Shown: piece after piece, positions 55,701-64,000 of the stretch
Numbering within the stretch: the stretch's first letter is position 1
How the letters are laid out: each line of letters opens with the position of its first letter
From: Doryteuthis pealeii
Lineage: Eukaryota; Mollusca; Cephalopoda; Myopsida; Loliginidae
Direction: 5' to 3'
Length of the DNA stretch: 64,000 bases
NCBI GenBank assembly: GCA_023376005.1
Contig: CM042147.1
Span: 118,726,912-118,790,911, forward strand
Notes under the pieces: generated by a model
The model's database searches: none
What the model was told of the DNA's origin: nothing
Seen by the model: the letters and a program-made list of their open reading frames with translations, nothing else
Program-made: the position numbers and the translations under genes

Positions 55701-56314
55701 AATAATGAAATAAAAATGGTAATTTTATAAAAGATTGCAAAAATATGCCTTTTGTTTTTCTTTTAAAAATTAACGATGTATTAGATTTTAAAGAAAATAA
55801 TACTTTTTAAAAGGAACATTATAAAATACAAGTGTCGGCTGAATAGTTTATAGGCTTAATCATGGAGGAGCTTGTGGTATAATGGTTTTCATCATTGGAA
55901 ATGGACCCAGTGATCAGAGTTCAAATGCTGGACGATACTGTTTGCATTAAATACAGCACTAATACCAATGAGGAAGGTATAAACCCGACTTTTCTCCCCC
56001 TAGCCATGGATAAATAGTCAAGCAAACTGGGTTCTTTAACTTTGACATAGACAACTAGTCTAGTAGAAGGAAAACTCTGAATTCAAACAAGTTGTACGCT
56101 GCTTAAAAATTGACCTTATGTTACATCCTACTTGAAAGGTTGGGTAAATACAGCATTGTATATTTCAAATGTTACTACAATAATTTATTACTTACCAATT
56201 GAAGGCCAAGATGTTTGGGAGCAAATTTAACATCTGTTACAGATGAGCGGCTGTCAACCAAATTTGGTCTTTTTACCCATTTTGTTTCGTGAAGTTTCAT
56301 CCGAGATTCACAAG
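41977..56314 (-). CDS. SEH1L: SEH1 nucleoporin / GATOR2 WD40 protein, 3' seven exons (partial)
   Basis: SEH1 is a WD40 beta-propeller protein. It works in the Nup107-160 (Y) complex of the nuclear pore and in GATOR2, the amino-acid-sensing arm of mTORC1 control. Exons, 5' to 3' on the minus strand: 56314-56196, 55589-55459, 51595-51503, 50946-50806, 49043-48968, 45865-45787, 42173-41977. Every intron is GT-AG and all phases join in frame, giving 836 coding bases (about 278 residues) and a TAA stop. Residues recognisably SEH1: [90 protein letters not shown]. Family members have about 350-420 residues, so about 110-120 N-terminal residues are missing, probably lost to the tract and gap upstream or lying beyond the window. 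The introns are filled with SINEs, a Helitron and a solo LTR, none interrupting coding sequence. Family identity is near certain. Confidence 0.96.
42318..42552 (+). mobile_element. C-family SINE in SEH1 last intron
   Basis: Head CCCCATGGCATAGTGGCTAA (box A-like), GCGAGTTCAAACTC (box B-like), body GGGAAAGGTATGAACCCCTC, tail AAGGTTGATATACCATTAAA and AATGAATAAACCAAAC. Best forward copy of the family. Confidence 0.88.
42676..42822 (-). repeat. E-family ends fused head to head
   Basis: Minus-strand end (TTGTACAACGTTTCGGCCGA, 42721) joins directly at about 42760 to the plus-strand end AATAGTCCGAATAACGCAGA, with the interior lost. Confidence 0.7.
42878..43120. mobile_element. TTAA-target MITE (piggyBac-type), copy 3
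   Basis: 243 bp between TTAA 42874-42877 and 43121-43124, ends CTCTTAACATCCT and AGGACGTTAAGAG. In the SEH1 last intron. Confidence 0.88.
43125..44050. other. SEH1 intron, AT-rich
   Basis: No exon-like or repeat-family signal recognised. Confidence 0.4.
44050..44360 (+). repeat. D-family repeat, forward, partial
   Basis: Opposite orientation to the copy at 44425: CATCACCTCTGCAGAAGGGT through ATATGGGTGCAAGAAAGTGG. Confidence 0.65.
44425..45013 (-). repeat. D-family repeat, near full length, with (TTGG)n tail
   Basis: The (TTTGG)/(TTGG) tail at 44425-44465 then GTTTTACGGCATTTTATGCC, through CAGAGGTGCAGTCGGTGCAT. Part of the front of the consensus is deleted and locally duplicated. Confidence 0.75.
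45146..45620 (-). repeat. G-family repeat split by a B SINE
   Basis: AATTTTAAAGGCATATCAAC, then a B SINE at 45243-45410, then TTTGCACATGATCCTATCAA through GTCCTACCCAGGACA. The end converges on D-family sequence, so G and D are related. Confidence 0.68.
45243..45410 (-). mobile_element. B-family SINE, head truncated
   Basis: TTACCAACCCCTCCGCACAA through CATAGCTGGAGGGAGAGTAG, flanked by TTTATATT-type duplications. Confidence 0.83.
45787..45865 (-). CDS. SEH1L: SEH1 exon
   Basis: 79 bp. It encodes VWRLSWNVF and [17 protein letters not shown], the classic GDDG-LWK terminal WD motif of SEH1. Acceptor TGCAG, donor AAAG-GTAAGT. It ends one base into the next codon, which the last exon completes as Ala. 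Confidence 0.96.
45960..46205 (-). repeat. G-family repeat
   Basis: GATTAATTTTAATGGCATGT through ATAACAGTTACAACC. Confidence 0.6.
46272..46348 (-). mobile_element. A-family SINE fragment
   Basis: AAAGTCGTCGGGTAGCCTAA through TATCCCCTTTCACTG. Confidence 0.65.
46350..47148. other. SEH1 intron, mostly unassigned
   Basis: Includes an (AT) run at 46914-46940 and a GC-richer block at 46464-46680 (CCGGTCTCTCATCCAGTGAG) that looks repeat-like but has no second copy here. Confidence 0.4.
47149..47554 (-). mobile_element. Helitron Hel-2, full copy in SEH1 intron
   Basis: 406 bp on the minus strand: A then TCTATACATATATAAAGGGC start, hairpin CTACCCAGGCG/CGCTGGGTAG-type, a short spacer, CTAG, then T. 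Confidence 0.88.
47741..47850 (-). mobile_element. B-family SINE fragment
   Basis: TTAACCCAACGCCTTCATCA through GCTAAATTGGTTGCC. Confidence 0.6.
47900..48181 (-). mobile_element. B-family SINE, full length
   Basis: TTTACCAACATCTCCGCACA tail preceded by an AT run; head GAGGCGCGTGGTCAAATGGT on the minus strand. Confidence 0.87.
48370..48774 (-). mobile_element. 5'-truncated Jockey/I-like LINE with 13-bp target duplication
   Basis: ATATTGAGGAAGA flanks it at 48357-48369 and 48775-48787. On the minus strand it reads [40 protein letters not shown], a C-x-x-C...H-x-x-x-x-C region typical of the end of the RNase H-proximal ORF2 of Jockey/I-type LINEs. The 3' UTR ends GGGTTGATATGCCGTTAAAA and TCAATAAACCAACC. 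The 3' end matches the SINE tails of this window. Confidence 0.88.
48968..49043 (-). CDS. SEH1L: SEH1 exon
   Basis: 76 bp. It encodes [17 protein letters not shown] followed by QFDDHENQ, the linker and start of the last full blade. Acceptor TTTTTCAG, donor CAG-GTAAGT. Confidence 0.94.
49331..49590 (-). mobile_element. B-family SINE in SEH1 intron, diverged
   Basis: CAACCCTTGCACCATAGGTA through CCATTATGCCTCC. Confidence 0.75.
49625..49795. repeat. C/LINE-type tail, hammerhead 3' half and (AT)n
   Basis: GTTTAACGGCATATCAACTC, then at 49712 CCGAAACACGTGTCTGTGG (the 3' half of the SINE hammerhead, without CTGAAGA), then a TA run 49750-49791. Confidence 0.65.
49945..50584 (-). mobile_element. Helitron Hel-1, full copy in SEH1 intron
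   Basis: 640 bp on the minus strand: A then TCTTATTATAATGGAGATTG start, 3' GCAC/GTGC hairpin, ATATATTTG, CTAG, then T. The end lies about 220 bp from the exon at 50806-50946. Confidence 0.92.
50806..50946 (-). CDS. SEH1L: SEH1 exon
   Basis: 141 bp. It encodes [20 protein letters not shown], then [20 protein letters not shown] and IQMVPI, the VTDPVHDIAF blade of SEH1. Acceptor CTTTCAG; the donor after ATAAA is the weaker GTTAGT. It is the only donor that keeps frame with the next exon (AA joins A to give Lys). Confidence 0.93.
51129..51153. repeat. Poly(A) tract
   Basis: About 26 A's on the plus strand in a SEH1 intron. Confidence 0.9.
51503..51595 (-). CDS. SEH1L: SEH1 exon
   Basis: 93 bp. 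It completes an Arg codon and encodes [16 protein letters not shown] and [13 protein letters not shown], matching the [10 protein letters not shown] blade of SEH1. Acceptor TTTTTTTAG, donor AAAG-GTAAGT. Confidence 0.95.
51798..52040 (-). mobile_element. A-family SINE in SEH1 intron
   Basis: AAGTAAGTAAAGTTGTCGGG through AGTTAACCCGGCCC; small internal deletion. Confidence 0.88.
52109..52196 (-). mobile_element. A-family SINE head fragment
   Basis: GGGCCGGCTTTGCTCAGTCG on the minus strand with GGTTCAATACC box B. Confidence 0.78.
52446..52660. repeat. Inverted repeat with about 85-bp arms
   Basis: GACCTTTAGGCACCCCTTTT through AATATCCGGTTGTTTT, inverted in 52575-52658. Confidence 0.88.
52932..53336 (+). 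mobile_element. Helitron Hel-2 inserted in RTE remnant
   Basis: 405 bp: TCTATC start after A at 52931; 3' hairpin CTATCCAG (53305-53312) with CTGGGTAG (53319-53326); CTAG 53333-53336 followed by T. The unfilled target is visible in the RTE copy at 32720 (CAGATTATTGATCATATGG), confirming A-T insertion without duplication. Confidence 0.94.
53483..54255. mobile_element. Solo LTR (773 bp)
   Basis: Starts TGTTACGT and ends ACGTAACA, a perfect 8-bp inverted pair with TG..CA termini. Flanked by a 4-bp duplication GCTG (53479-53482 and 54256-54259) inside the RTE ORF. Polyadenylation-like AATAAA at 54122. 4-bp duplications fit Ty3/gypsy-type integrases but the class is not proved. The 102-codon ORF inside (53616-53924) shows no family. 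Confidence 0.92.
54600..54621. repeat. (GA)n microsatellite
   Basis: Short pure GA run; the surrounding block (AATTCAATTTGAGAGAG) is repeated at 54753. Confidence 0.9.
54831..55370. mobile_element. Long-TIR element in SEH1 intron (about 540 bp)
   Basis: Inverted arms of about 130 bp: TTTACAGTTAAAATTGCAAA, TTCAATCATTACTAAGGACA and CGATTTATGTTATTTTTAAC, inverted at about 55225-55365. No coding. Superfamily unknown. Confidence 0.83.
55459..55589 (-). CDS. SEH1L: SEH1 exon
   Basis: 131 bp, starting in phase 0 with GCA-ACT-TGT (ATC) and ending with a split AG. It encodes the blade with [31 protein letters not shown] and SLSWNPS. Acceptor TTCCAG, donor AG-GTAA. Confidence 0.95.
55864..56150 (+). 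mobile_element. B-family SINE, full length, in SEH1 intron
   Basis: GGAGGAGCTTGTGGTATAAT head, GAGTTCAAATGC box B-like, body TAGCCATGGATAAATAGTCA, tail GGTTGGGTAAATA. Confidence 0.87.
56196..56314 (-). CDS. SEH1L: SEH1 exon (first visible)
   Basis: 119 bp. The acceptor AG is at 56316-56315, preceded by an exceptionally long T run on the coding strand; the donor after CAATTG is GTAAG. The first two bases complete a split codon. It encodes [19 protein letters not shown] and then [14 protein letters not shown], the propeller blade matching the [16 protein letters not shown] region of vertebrate SEH1. The preceding exon, which should carry the blade ending in a VWEE-like segment, is not found. 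Confidence 0.95.
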
Positions 56315-56317
56315 CTG

Positions 56318-56350
<33 letters not shown>

Positions 56351-58790
56351 AAAGGGGTGGGGAGGAGCAGCGCATCGGGGGAGAGGGAGCAGCGAGACGG
56401 GGAAGAGCGGGAACGAGGGAATGGAGGAGAGAAGCACGAGGGGATCGGAGGATAGAGAAAGGGGCAGTGTGAAAAAATGAAGAAGAGGACAGAAGGAGAA
56501 GAAGAAAGGCAGTGACAACGGAAGGCGCAAGAAGCGAGGGTCACAATGCGCTGAGGGCAAACGCGGGGGGCCGGAAAGGAGGAGCAGCTAAGAAGGGAGC
56601 ACGAGGGGACGGAGGAGGAGTACAGAGGAGGCCAAAGGCGCCGGCGGAGGGGTCAAGGGGCGCCCCGGGGAGAAGCAGCTGGGGGACAAAGCAAGGCGAG
56701 AGAGGAGAGGGGAAGGAAAGAAGGAGAGGAAGAAAGGTAAAGAAGGCAAGAGGGGAAAAAAAAACAAAAAAAAAACAGGAGAGAGGTGAGAAAAGGCGAC
56801 GGCCAAAAGGCAGGCCTGGGGAAGACAGACGAAGAAAACAACGGGAGGGGAGGGGGCGACACGGAGGGAGGAGGACTGGAGAAAGGGGGCAAGCAGAGTG
56901 GAAACAACCAGTGAAAGAAAGCAACGGTAAGAAAAGCAATAGTCAGTCACGAACAGAGACACGAAACAGCAAAGCCGGAGGAGGGGGACCGAAGAAAAGG
57001 GAGAAGAAAAGAAAAAAAAAAAAAAAAAAAAGAAAAAAAAAGCAGGAGAAAGAAAAGAAGGAATGAACGCACAAGGGCGGCCCAAAGGCCGCTGCGGCGC
57101 GGAGGCAACAGGAAAGGGGGCGTAGAACCGGGCACAGATAAGGCGGAGGGCCCACCACGGGACGCGCCAGACGGAGCCAGGAGGGTGCCGAAAAGGCAAA
57201 AAGAGGAGGAAAAAACATCAAGGGGCGACGGGGAGGGAAGAGCGACGGGGACCCAAAAGGACACAGAGAAAGAGGGGGGAAAAGAGAGAGGACCCCCCAC
57301 CACCACCAAAAAAAAAAAAAGAAAAAGAGGTGGACCGGGGCAGGGAAAGGGGAGGGGGACAGAGTAGGGAGGAATGAAAGAGCGGGCGGAAGGGGAAAGA
57401 AGCAAAGAGAAGCGTGTAGGCATAGGAGGAAAAAATGAGAGAGGGAGGGATAGGAGGCGGGGGAGGAGGGAGGGAGAGGCAAGGGGGGGCGGGCGAGGGG
57501 GGAACCTGCAAGGGGCAAAAAGAAGGGGGGGAGCAGGGGGAGGGCCAGAGAGGGTAGGGAAGGGGGACCCCAGAGGACAGGGGGAGCGGCAGGGGGGGAG
57601 CAGAAGAAGAAAACTAGGGGAGAGGAGAGGGAGGGCAGGCAGGGAAGAGAACAGGAGACCTAAAAGGGAGAGAGGAAAGTAAAGAAGAAAGGGGGGGGGC
57701 AGCAAAAGGGGAAACGAAAGGGGCAAGAGAGCCGGAGAGGGGGAGGGAGCCGGGAAAAGAACAAGGCCAGCAAAGAGGGACGAAAGGAAGCAGATAGGGC
57801 CACAGGCGCGAAGAGGCGCGGAGGGACGGGGGGAAGAAAGAAAAGGAGAGAAAAACAGAGCGGCAGAAAGGGAGGCGCAGGCGCAAGAAAATAGGGGGGA
57901 CGGGGCCCAAGAGGAAGAAAGGAACATCGAGAGGAAAAGCCAAAGACGAAAGAAAGGGGCAAGGGAAGAGAGGGGGCAACAAGGAAAGGGAAGCGGAATG
58001 GGAGGACAGGGGGATAGGAAAGCGGGGGAAAAGGGGGGAAGGAGAAAAGAAGGGGGGAAGAGGATCAACGGGGCCACAAGTAGGGGGGACAGGGGGCGAA
58101 GAGAGGGGAGAGACGAGGGAACAACGAGGAGAGGAAAAAGAGAGGAAGGAAAAAAAGGGAGAAGGGGGGGGGAGGAGCAGGGGGAAACGCACCGCAGGGC
58201 AACCCCCGCCCCCGCCGGGGGGGGAAAGACGGAAAGGCGGCGAGAGCCGAAGGCGGAAGGGAAGAGTTTGATTGGTTTTTCTGGTGTTTTTCCTTCATGT
58301 GTTTGAAAAGGAGGGGGACGGAAAGAAGAAAGAGGGGAAGAAGCCAAAGGGAGCACAGGGGCGGTGAGGCGATCCGCAAGCGAAGACAGAAGCAGCGGAC
58401 GGCCGAAGGGCCAGAATAAAAGAAGGCGGGGGAAAGGCGCGAAGGCCAGAAAAAAAAGCGGGGGAAGAGGGCCAAGGCCAGAAAAAAAGGCGGGGAAGCC
58501 GAAGGACCAGAAAAAAGAGGAGAGGGGGGGAACAGCCGAAGGCCAGAAAAAAGGAGGGTAGGCCGAGGCAGAAAAAAGGAGGAAAGGCCGAAGGCCAGAA
58601 GATTTTTAAAGGAGGGTGTTTGGTTGGGAAAAGCCGAAGCCAGAAAAAGGAGGGGCCGCGAAAGGGCCGAGGCCAGAAAAAAGGACGCGCGCGCGCGGGA
58701 AAGCCAGGCCAGAACAACGGACAACAAAAACGAGCCACGAAAACGGCGAGAGAAAAGGAGGCCAGCAAGAGAACGAACAAACGCGGGCAG
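56318..58790. other. T-depleted purine-rich tract, probably unreliable sequence
   Basis: A 28-A run then about 2.4 kb almost without T on the plus strand, with irregular G, A and C and no period. It contains one short normal-looking island (58266-58312, TTTGATTGGTTTTTCTGG). Placed inside the SEH1 intron and ending exactly at the gap. Long minus-strand ORFs (for example 58356-56947) exist only because stop codons need T on the coding complement pattern; they are proline/serine/leucine noise. Confidence 0.85.
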
Positions 58791-58890
58791 NNNNNNNNNN
58801 NNNNNNNNNNNNNNNNNNNNNNNNNNNNNNNNNNNNNNNNNNNNNNNNNNNNNNNNNNNNNNNNNNNNNNNNNNNNNNNNNNNNNNNNNN
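58791..58890. other. Assembly gap (100 N)
   Basis: Exactly 100 N, the conventional size for an unknown-length scaffold gap. Confidence 0.99.
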
Positions 58891-61055
58891 AGATCATCAT
58901 ATAAAGGTGCTATGTTGCTTGTACGATGACCAGCGCGACTGATCAGAGGGGCCTCTCCAACTGCCCTTCTAGCCTAAGTAAGGGTCTAAGTTGAGTGTTG
59001 CAGGTTATGGACTGCTCATCCACCAAGACTCCGTCCTTAAGCATCACTGGTCGCCAACCATGGCCAACAGGTGGCCCCATTTGGAGGAGTCTTACCACTC
59101 TGCAGAGGTGCATTCTAATGCCCCACCGACAGGGTGAACGAAAATAGAGTTGCTCCCCTTGATCATTAGGGGGCTGATGGGAACCCCGAATTGACACATT
59201 TTGGATTGGGGTTCATACTGAGTGGACGCGGCTTACAACACGTGTGAGCTAGTTAAGTCACTTTTAGGGTAGAAGCATTCTCTACCCTGTGTTAAATAAA
59301 ACCTTGTTAATTTCAAACAACCTGGTCTTGCATTTTTCATTCAGTGTTCCGTATTTTATCTGTATGTAAAAACATAACAATATCAATTAAAAATATTCTC
59401 AGGCCATCAAGTGAATTGTATGGTGAGTGTGGTACGACAGCTTTGGTGTGTGTATATATTGGCTAGTGTTGGTACACTCAAAGTCACAGACTGCAAAGAC
59501 AGACAGGTACTTAGAGTCTGTGGGGATTAAAATAAAATAAAATAAACAACAAACTCCCATGAGCCTTCACCGGAAGAAGGCTCTGTGCATATGCAAGAAA
59601 AAGGACCCACTTATGAGCCTTCTCTGGAAGAACCCTCTGTTCATGTGCGAGAAAAAGCATCCAGTTCCAACCCCCAAGATAATCTCTTGGCCATTCTAAT
59701 TTAAGGCTTAACTGTGTCTAGTCGCTACCAGTGGCCAGGGAGATATTCCCTTGCCACAGGTGGCTATGACCTGTGAATAAAGCCTAAGTCATAAGACCAC
59801 CTTCTGTCTTTGTCTCTTTCCTTTCGTTCCTTGAATCCCTTCCTTTTCAGCATGACCAGCAAATGAGATGGGGTTAAAAGCAAAACCCTAAGAACATGCA
59901 ACAAAAACAACTACAGCTACCTTTAAAACCTTAAAAACACCAAACCTCTTGCCACCCCATAAGCCCTGATGAATGTGTGTGTGTTATAGATTATTTTGTG
60001 GATATAAGCCGTCCTACAATACACCACCTATATTTATAGACTGGGCAAGGTCACGTGGTTTATTCCACCGCCAATCAACAGCCATAACGCGTGGCTGATT
60101 TACTACTTAATAGCTGATACTGACAGACGTCCATTTGCAATCATTGACAAAGGAACTTACAATACTGAGGAGCACCAAGGAACAACCAAAGGATTCTTTA
60201 CCAAGGATTTCTGCTGGACAAGTGCTCTTGCTTGAAACCTAAAGGATGGCCCATAAAAATGTAACTGTGTGTGTGTGTATGTGTGTGTGTGTGTGTGTTT
60301 AGGGAGTTGGTCTCGAGTTTGAAAGATGACAGTTGAAGAAGGCTAGAGAGCCAGAAAGAAATGATGAAGTACTAAGTGCAAGACATTATACTTATAATTG
60401 TGACTCTAGTATTCCACCTTTCCAACAACCTCTAAGAGGATGAATGACATTGGTCGACTTTTTTAGAAGATGGTTGCTTTCTCGACCAGACAATGACCCT
60501 ATAATAATTTGCCATAGACTACATACTAAAAGGGTGTGTAAAGGTTTTGTATGTACTTGGATATTCTTTTTTTTTTTTAATGTTTTGGTTCCACAATGTT
60601 ATTCATAAAAAAATAAATATTAAATTAAATTAAAAAAAAGCATGCATAAAAACACAGGAAAAGAAAAGTTTCTTTTAAAATTTAAATATCATGAAAAGTT
60701 GAGAATTGATTAGTATAAAGTGAAAATTAAAAATAAAAAAAAGTCAAGGGGGGGGGGATATAAAAATAAAAGAAGCAGGGGGGACAAAAGGAAAAAGCAT
60801 AAAGGAAAGAAAAATATTGGTGTAAAAAAAAGACAAAAAAAAGACAAAAAGAAAAGACGAAAAGAAAAGATGAATGAAAAAAGAAAAAACAAAAAGAAAA
60901 GACAAAAATGAATGAAAAAAAGAAAAGACAAAAAGAAAAGAAAAAAGAAAAAAATGAATGAAAAAAGAAAGAAAAGAAAAAGAAAAGAAAAAGAATGAAA
61001 AAGAAAAAAAGAAAAAAAAGAAAAAAGAAAAGAAAAAAAAAGAAAAAGAAAGAAA

Positions 61056-61058
<3 letters not shown>

Positions 61059-61131
<73 letters not shown>
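61059..61131. repeat. (GA)n microsatellite, expanded
   Basis: About 36 GA units versus about 9 bases to 20 bases at the matching place in copy 1 (19207-19221). Confidence 0.95.
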
Positions 61132-61134
<3 letters not shown>

Positions 61135-62255
61135 AAATGGCTAAAAAGTTAAAAGACACAAGAAAGAAGAAAAGGAACAAAACTCAAAAGGAAAAATTTG
61201 TAATGTCCAAGTATTTAATATTAATATATATATATATATTCCATCTGATGATTGTACACACCACATAAAACTTTAAGTAATGTACTTTTAGTATCCATTA
61301 TAGCAGAAAAGATATAAAACCTAAAAGTATTTGAAAGCAGAATTTTAATGCTAACAAAACAAAAACAAAAAAGTGTGTGGGGTGTAGGAAAATCATATAA
61401 AGTAGAAAAATAAAATTGAATTTTTTTCGATTTGGGGATATTTAATGCAGATAATACATTTTCTAATCTAAGTCAAGAATGAAACACCAAGAAAAAAAGA
61501 AAGAAAAAAAAAAAAAAACATATAGAGAAAAACGTCCATATTTTGGCACAGAACCCAATAGAATTAGTCTGAATCTCTAAAAGTAGAAATAATGATTTCT
61601 ACTGATAATTGTACATTCTTATTAACAAAGACAAGAAGCATAATTACAAATCTGTATACAAAAGACATTTGAGAATAAGCCAGAACAACAAAAGCAAAAT
61701 CATGTCCACTTTAGTAACCCCAATTTTGGGGCTTTGAATTCTCATAACTTTTGAACCACTGGGAATATTTGCATCATTCAAACAGTTTTGAACTTCATTT
61801 ACTGAGCTCTTTATAACTAATATGATTAAATAACAATAACCTCAAACAAACAAAAAAGTCAACTGGGAATGCTACTTCTTGCTATATAAACTATTATTAC
61901 TGAAGAGCATCAAAACCTTCAAAGAAATGTGGCAACACGAGCAAAGAAACAATGAACAAATAATTGTTATTTTAACAAGAAAATAGATAGTTCATAATTA
62001 ATAATGAGTGGTAAATATAGATAATAACCAAAAATTTGGTTGATGATGTTAATTTGTTATAATGTAATAAAAGATAAAAACATTTTAAACAATGAAAAAT
62101 TCAACTTGCAATTCAGTCAGGGTTGGGTTTTTAATTAAACATAATTACAATGGTACTTTGACTTATGAGTTTAACTTGTTCTGCTTGTAACTCAATTTAT
62201 TTGTATATTAAATCAATTTACCCCATTAAAATAAACAGAAATGCCATTAATCCGT

Positions 62256-62632
62256 TCCAGCTCTCCCACCAAACACCCTAATTTTTTTTTGGGGGGGGGG
62301 GGGTATGTTTAAATAGAATGTAATGAATTTGTGGTGTAATATGATTTAATGTTTATCTTTTTATAAATAGTATTTGTCTTTGGTGTAATAAATTTGGAAA
62401 CTTAAATGTTTTTGGATTATTCGGACTATTGTCCTCATCTTTATTGTTATCTGCACAATGTTTCAGCCGATGTGCCCTTTGGCCTTCTTCAGGTATTTCT
62501 TGTCAGACTTTGGAACCTTTTCAAACTCAGGAACCTTCTTGAGTTTAACTGGTTCTGCTTGTAACTCAATTTCTTTGTATATTAAATCAATTTACCCCAT
62601 TGAAATAAACAGAAATGCCATTAATCCGTTCT
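62256..62632. repeat. Copy-2-specific module preserving pre-insertion sequence
   Basis: Joins CCGTTCCAGCTCTCCC directly to the TTTAAATAGAATGTAATGAA region, then GTGGTGTAATATGATTTAAT, TTTATAAATAGTATTTGTC and an E-family end with a hammerhead-like core (62453-62496, minus). It then repeats GAGTTTAACTGGTTCTGCTT and leads to the LTR-like element. It lacks both the LTR-like insertion and the LINE fragment found in the equivalent sequence at 62634-63480. Confidence 0.8.
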
Positions 62633-62633
62633 G

Positions 62634-63136
62634 TTACATAATTATTAGATACCTAATGATTATGGCAATAGTGTAGAAATCATAATGGCGATTAGTGCAG
62701 CTAATGGCCTTGAGAGTGAGTGACAGCGCTTGACCTCACTCTCACCTTCTGGGGATAAATCGTGAGAACCGGAAGGATAGAAAACCCTGTTCCGGTTTAA
62801 GGATATAGTAAGTTTAAGGCAGTTAGGAGTTAGAAGCCGAGCTAGCAAGATGTAAGGATCTGCGCAGACGTCTGGTTTGGGGATTTATAAATAAAGTAAC
62901 ATCAACGTAAATCGAAGTCTTGTGTTTATTACCTAAAAACTAACAATAACACAGGGCTTCTGATAAGGAGTGATCCCCAACAGAAACCAGACCCAAAGTC
63001 CTCAATGGAAGACCAGACCTTAGAAGATATACCAGACCAAGATAGATGATAGACGATCAGAATAGCAAAGCCGGCCAGAAGAATAGATGACCAAGATATA
63101 GAAGAAGTAAAGAAAGGTATATAACATTATATGATT
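62634..63136. mobile_element. LTR-like insertion, duplicate of 20584-21095
   Basis: TGTTACATAATTATTAG through ATTATATGAT; one AAAGAAGTA unit fewer than copy 1. Confidence 0.6.
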
Positions 63137-63221
63137 TCCAGCTCTCCCACCAAACACCCTAATTTTTTTGGGGGTGATGTTTAAATAGAATGTAATGAAT
63201 TGTGGTGTAATATAAAAAAAT

Positions 63222-63440
63222 AATGAAATTTATTGTGTACAGTGCTCAGGTGCACCACAACTCATCAAAGTCTCATGTCAAGTACACAGAATAATGTAGT
63301 GTCAGGAACATGAACAGTTTACAGTAGTAATATGCATGATGTGTGCGCGTGTGTACATATGTATGTGGAGAGTGGCATCAGGTATAGTGTCGGCGGACCA
63401 CAGGAAGCATGGAGGCTTTGAAAGACTCAGTGCTTCGGCA
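63222..63440 (-). mobile_element. LINE 3' end fragment, duplicate
   Basis: Same as 21176-21400 with small differences (ATGCATGATGTGTGCGCG). Confidence 0.82.
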
Positions 63441-64000
63441 GCCTACAACAGACGCGGTTTATCATTTTATAAATAGTATTTGTCTTTGGTGTAATAAATA
63501 TGGAAACTTAAATGTTTTTGGATTATTCGGACTATTGTCCTCATCTTTATCGTTATCTGCACAATGTTTCAGCCGATGTGCCCTTTGGCCTTCTTCGGGT
63601 ATTTCTTGTCAGACTTTGGAACCTTTTGAAAATCGGGAACCTTCTTGTCATAAGCGGGAGCCTTAAATGTTTTAAGTGAGCTTGTTAACATAAGCATATC
63701 TGAAGCTCGCTCATACCTCATGTTTTAGCTCTCAACACAAAGTAAAAAAAAATAAATAAATAAAAATGACTTAATGAGAGCTTGTAACTTAGAAAACTCC
63801 TAAGTTAGGACACTCATACACCAAAGTACCACTGTACAAAGAAAACAAAATTGTTTAGAAGAAATTGAAGTGAATTCATATAAAGAATGAGTTTTGTCAA
63901 TAAACAAACTAAAAATGGCCGCTGTTATGATCAACACTTATGATTTGCCATACAAACCAATTAATGAAAAATGAAAACAAAAAAAAAAAAAAATTTGATT

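Larger units (their letters stand above)
58891..64000. repeat. Segmental duplication, copy 2 (runs off the window)
   Basis: Collinear with 16820-21960. The first 50 bases after the gap align poorly, as at a ragged contig end. Sub-features mirror copy 1: D fragment 58930-59130, K repeat 60003-60262, (GT)n 60264-60300, purine tract 60730-61190, LTR-like element 62634-63136, LINE fragment 63222-63440, E-family end 63520-63665. Confidence 0.95.

Noticed and set aside
56947..58356. 469-codon minus-strand open frame and several other long frames in 56.3-58.8 kb
   Set aside because: They lie in T-depleted sequence where stops are rare by composition. The products are Pro/Ser/Leu/Phe-rich with no domain, and all six frames are open in places. 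Likely consensus artefact.

Overview
This is an AT-rich, intron- and repeat-dominated piece of an animal nuclear genome. I infer a mollusc, most likely a coleoid cephalopod such as an octopus, from the mix of tRNA-derived SINEs, RTE and Jockey/I-like LINE remnants, Penelope-like remnants, very long (AT)n tracts and large introns. That species guess is inference only. No bacterial-type gene organisation, real tRNA gene or CRISPR array is present.

One protein gene is recognisable: SEH1 (SEH1L), a WD40 protein of the nuclear pore Y complex and of GATOR2. It lies on the minus strand. Seven exons between 56314 and 41977 join in frame with consensus splice sites and encode about 278 residues up to the stop. 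Exons for roughly the first third of the protein are not in the window. They should lie upstream of 56314, but there the sequence becomes a 2.4 kb T-depleted purine-rich tract (56318-58790), then a 100-base gap, then a second copy of a block found at about 16.82-21.96 kb.

Layout: 1-16 kb holds SINEs, hAT, piggyBac-type and Helitron elements, fold-back elements and tandem repeats. 16.8-21.96 kb is copy 1 of a duplication of at least 5.1 kb. 22-41.9 kb is intergenic repeat mosaic. 42-56.3 kb is SEH1 with repeat-filled introns. 56.3-58.9 kb is the suspect tract plus gap. 58.9-64 kb is copy 2 of the duplication.

The most interesting signal is a set of hammerhead ribozyme (HHR) motifs in several unrelated repeat families. 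The clearest (28959-29000) has a 5-bp stem I, CTGAAGA, a 5-bp stem II, GAAA and a GTC cleavage triplet, fused to a tRNA-like SINE head. Others sit as divergent pairs in the arms of fold-back elements (9.3, 25.8 and 40.4 kb; a decayed pair at 2.1 kb) or in a tRNA-headed family next to a Penelope-like ORF fragment. Many have an almost absent or palindromic stem III, as expected of ribozymes that cleave best as dimers.

The window also holds its own natural experiments. Paralogous empty sites fix the exact boundaries of two Helitrons, a TTAA-targeting MITE, a 512-bp LTR-like insertion and a LINE fragment. A solo LTR with a 4-bp target duplication, two hAT elements with 8-bp duplications and a 5'-truncated LINE with a 13-bp duplication are bounded equally well. 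The LINE's 3' end resembles the tail of several SINEs, so it is a candidate for the machinery that moved them.
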